In this document: positions 63,442 through 64,000 of the stretch, in pieces
Position numbering within the stretch: the first letter of the stretch is position 1
Layout of the letters: every line of letters begins with the position of its first letter
Assembly: GCF_041260155.1 (NCBI RefSeq)
Contig: NC_091930.1
Coordinates: forward strand, 2,108,501-2,172,500
Reading direction: 5' to 3'
DNA length: 64,000 nucleotides
Source: Ptychodera flava
Taxonomy: Eukaryota > Hemichordata > Enteropneusta > Ptychoderidae
Translations under genes and position numbers: made by a program
The notes under the pieces: generated by a model
What the model saw: the letters and a program-made list of their open reading frames with translations, nothing else
The model's database searches: none
What the model was told of the DNA's origin: nothing

Positions 63442-64000
63442 CTGAGACAAAAATGGAAGGAAAATGAAAAGCAATCAATTAAATTGGATTGGCTCGCCAA
63501 AGGGTCTGGGCAGGATAAATGATCTTCCTGGCCGAGAGGCAACGGGATCTCCAATTTTCCTTTTGCAGTGTAAAGTGTAGCTGCGGGGATCGAATCAATA
63601 ATAACAAGAGCGATCAGGACCCCGGATAATGCTAACCCGAGTGCGCACATAAAATCCAGCATGCCGGCAGCGTTGCAGGTAGCAAACATCCGATAGATTA
63701 CCCTGATATTCACCGCATTAGTTTCTGAAAGATTTTTCCCGCGCCCGCGGGGAAACGGTGCACGCAGACGACCATTTCTGTGCGCGTGGTCAGTGCCAGT
63801 TCTTTGCATATAGGCGGCGATAGATGGGCGTTTTTTTATTTTAATCTGTTTCCATTCTGTAAGGTGTGATAAAATAAAAACTATTAGATTAATAGCTTTA
63901 TTAATTCATTGTGAATAGGGTTCTTTTATGGTATCTTGAATATTCTTGCTAAATTTTGAATAGGTTCTTCAAAGTTATTTGGCACAGTCGCAGTCGTATA
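63442..64000. other. GPCR intron at the window edge
   Basis: Upstream of the first GPCR exon seen. No further exon was recognised; the rest of the receptor N-terminus lies beyond the window. Confidence 0.5.

Noticed and set aside
63357..63809. Long minus-strand frame upstream of the first GPCR exon
   Set aside because: Its part overlapping 63357-63441 is in a different frame from the GAIN exon, and the rest shows no domain.

Overview
This is a eukaryotic nuclear window, not a bacterial or viral one. It has large introns with GT..AG borders and phase-matched exons, many long microsatellites ((TA)n, (GA)n, (GATA)n, (TGTA)n) and many small inverted-repeat transposons. The gene content (an NO-receptor guanylate cyclase of the vertebrate beta-2 type, an adhesion GPCR, and a protein with an L1-ORF1p-like domain) suggests an invertebrate metazoan, most likely a marine deuterostome such as a hemichordate, lancelet or echinoderm. 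The species cannot be fixed from the sequence alone. Three multi-exon genes were reconstructed by matching splice phases and protein families by eye.

Layout. 1-9.3 kb: repeats only, with a perfect palindrome at the window edge, a short hairpin, a family of ~200-bp inverted-repeat elements and a diverged 2.2-2.7 kb tandem duplication whose second copy carries an extra element. 9.6-22.5 kb (+): a soluble guanylate cyclase beta subunit gene in at least ten exons (H-NOX haem domain, HNOBA/PAS-like region, signalling coiled coil, cyclase domain). A downstream exon ends in a CAAX prenylation box. 25.5-34.9 kb (+): a five-exon gene for a predicted single-pass membrane protein with a coiled coil and an L1-ORF1p-like domain. 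34.9-41.0 kb: no gene seen. 41.0-63.4 kb (-), continuing past the right edge: the C-terminal part of an adhesion GPCR (GAIN domain, GPS cleavage motif, seven membrane helices, Ser-rich tail) in fourteen exons. One of its introns holds a ~5.1-kb element with long inverted repeats and a decayed reverse transcriptase.

Two themes stand out. First, each well-conserved reading-frame break (one in the cyclase, two in the GPCR) looks like a single missing base next to a short homopolymer. That fits sequencing or assembly under-calling better than three independent pseudogene lesions, but only reads can decide. Second, at least six unrelated families of short inverted-repeat elements end at or in TTAA, the target of piggyBac-type transposases, and they fill the introns of both large genes. 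The cyclase and the GPCR are both signalling proteins but nothing in the sequence links them functionally. No operon, CRISPR array or RNA gene was recognised.
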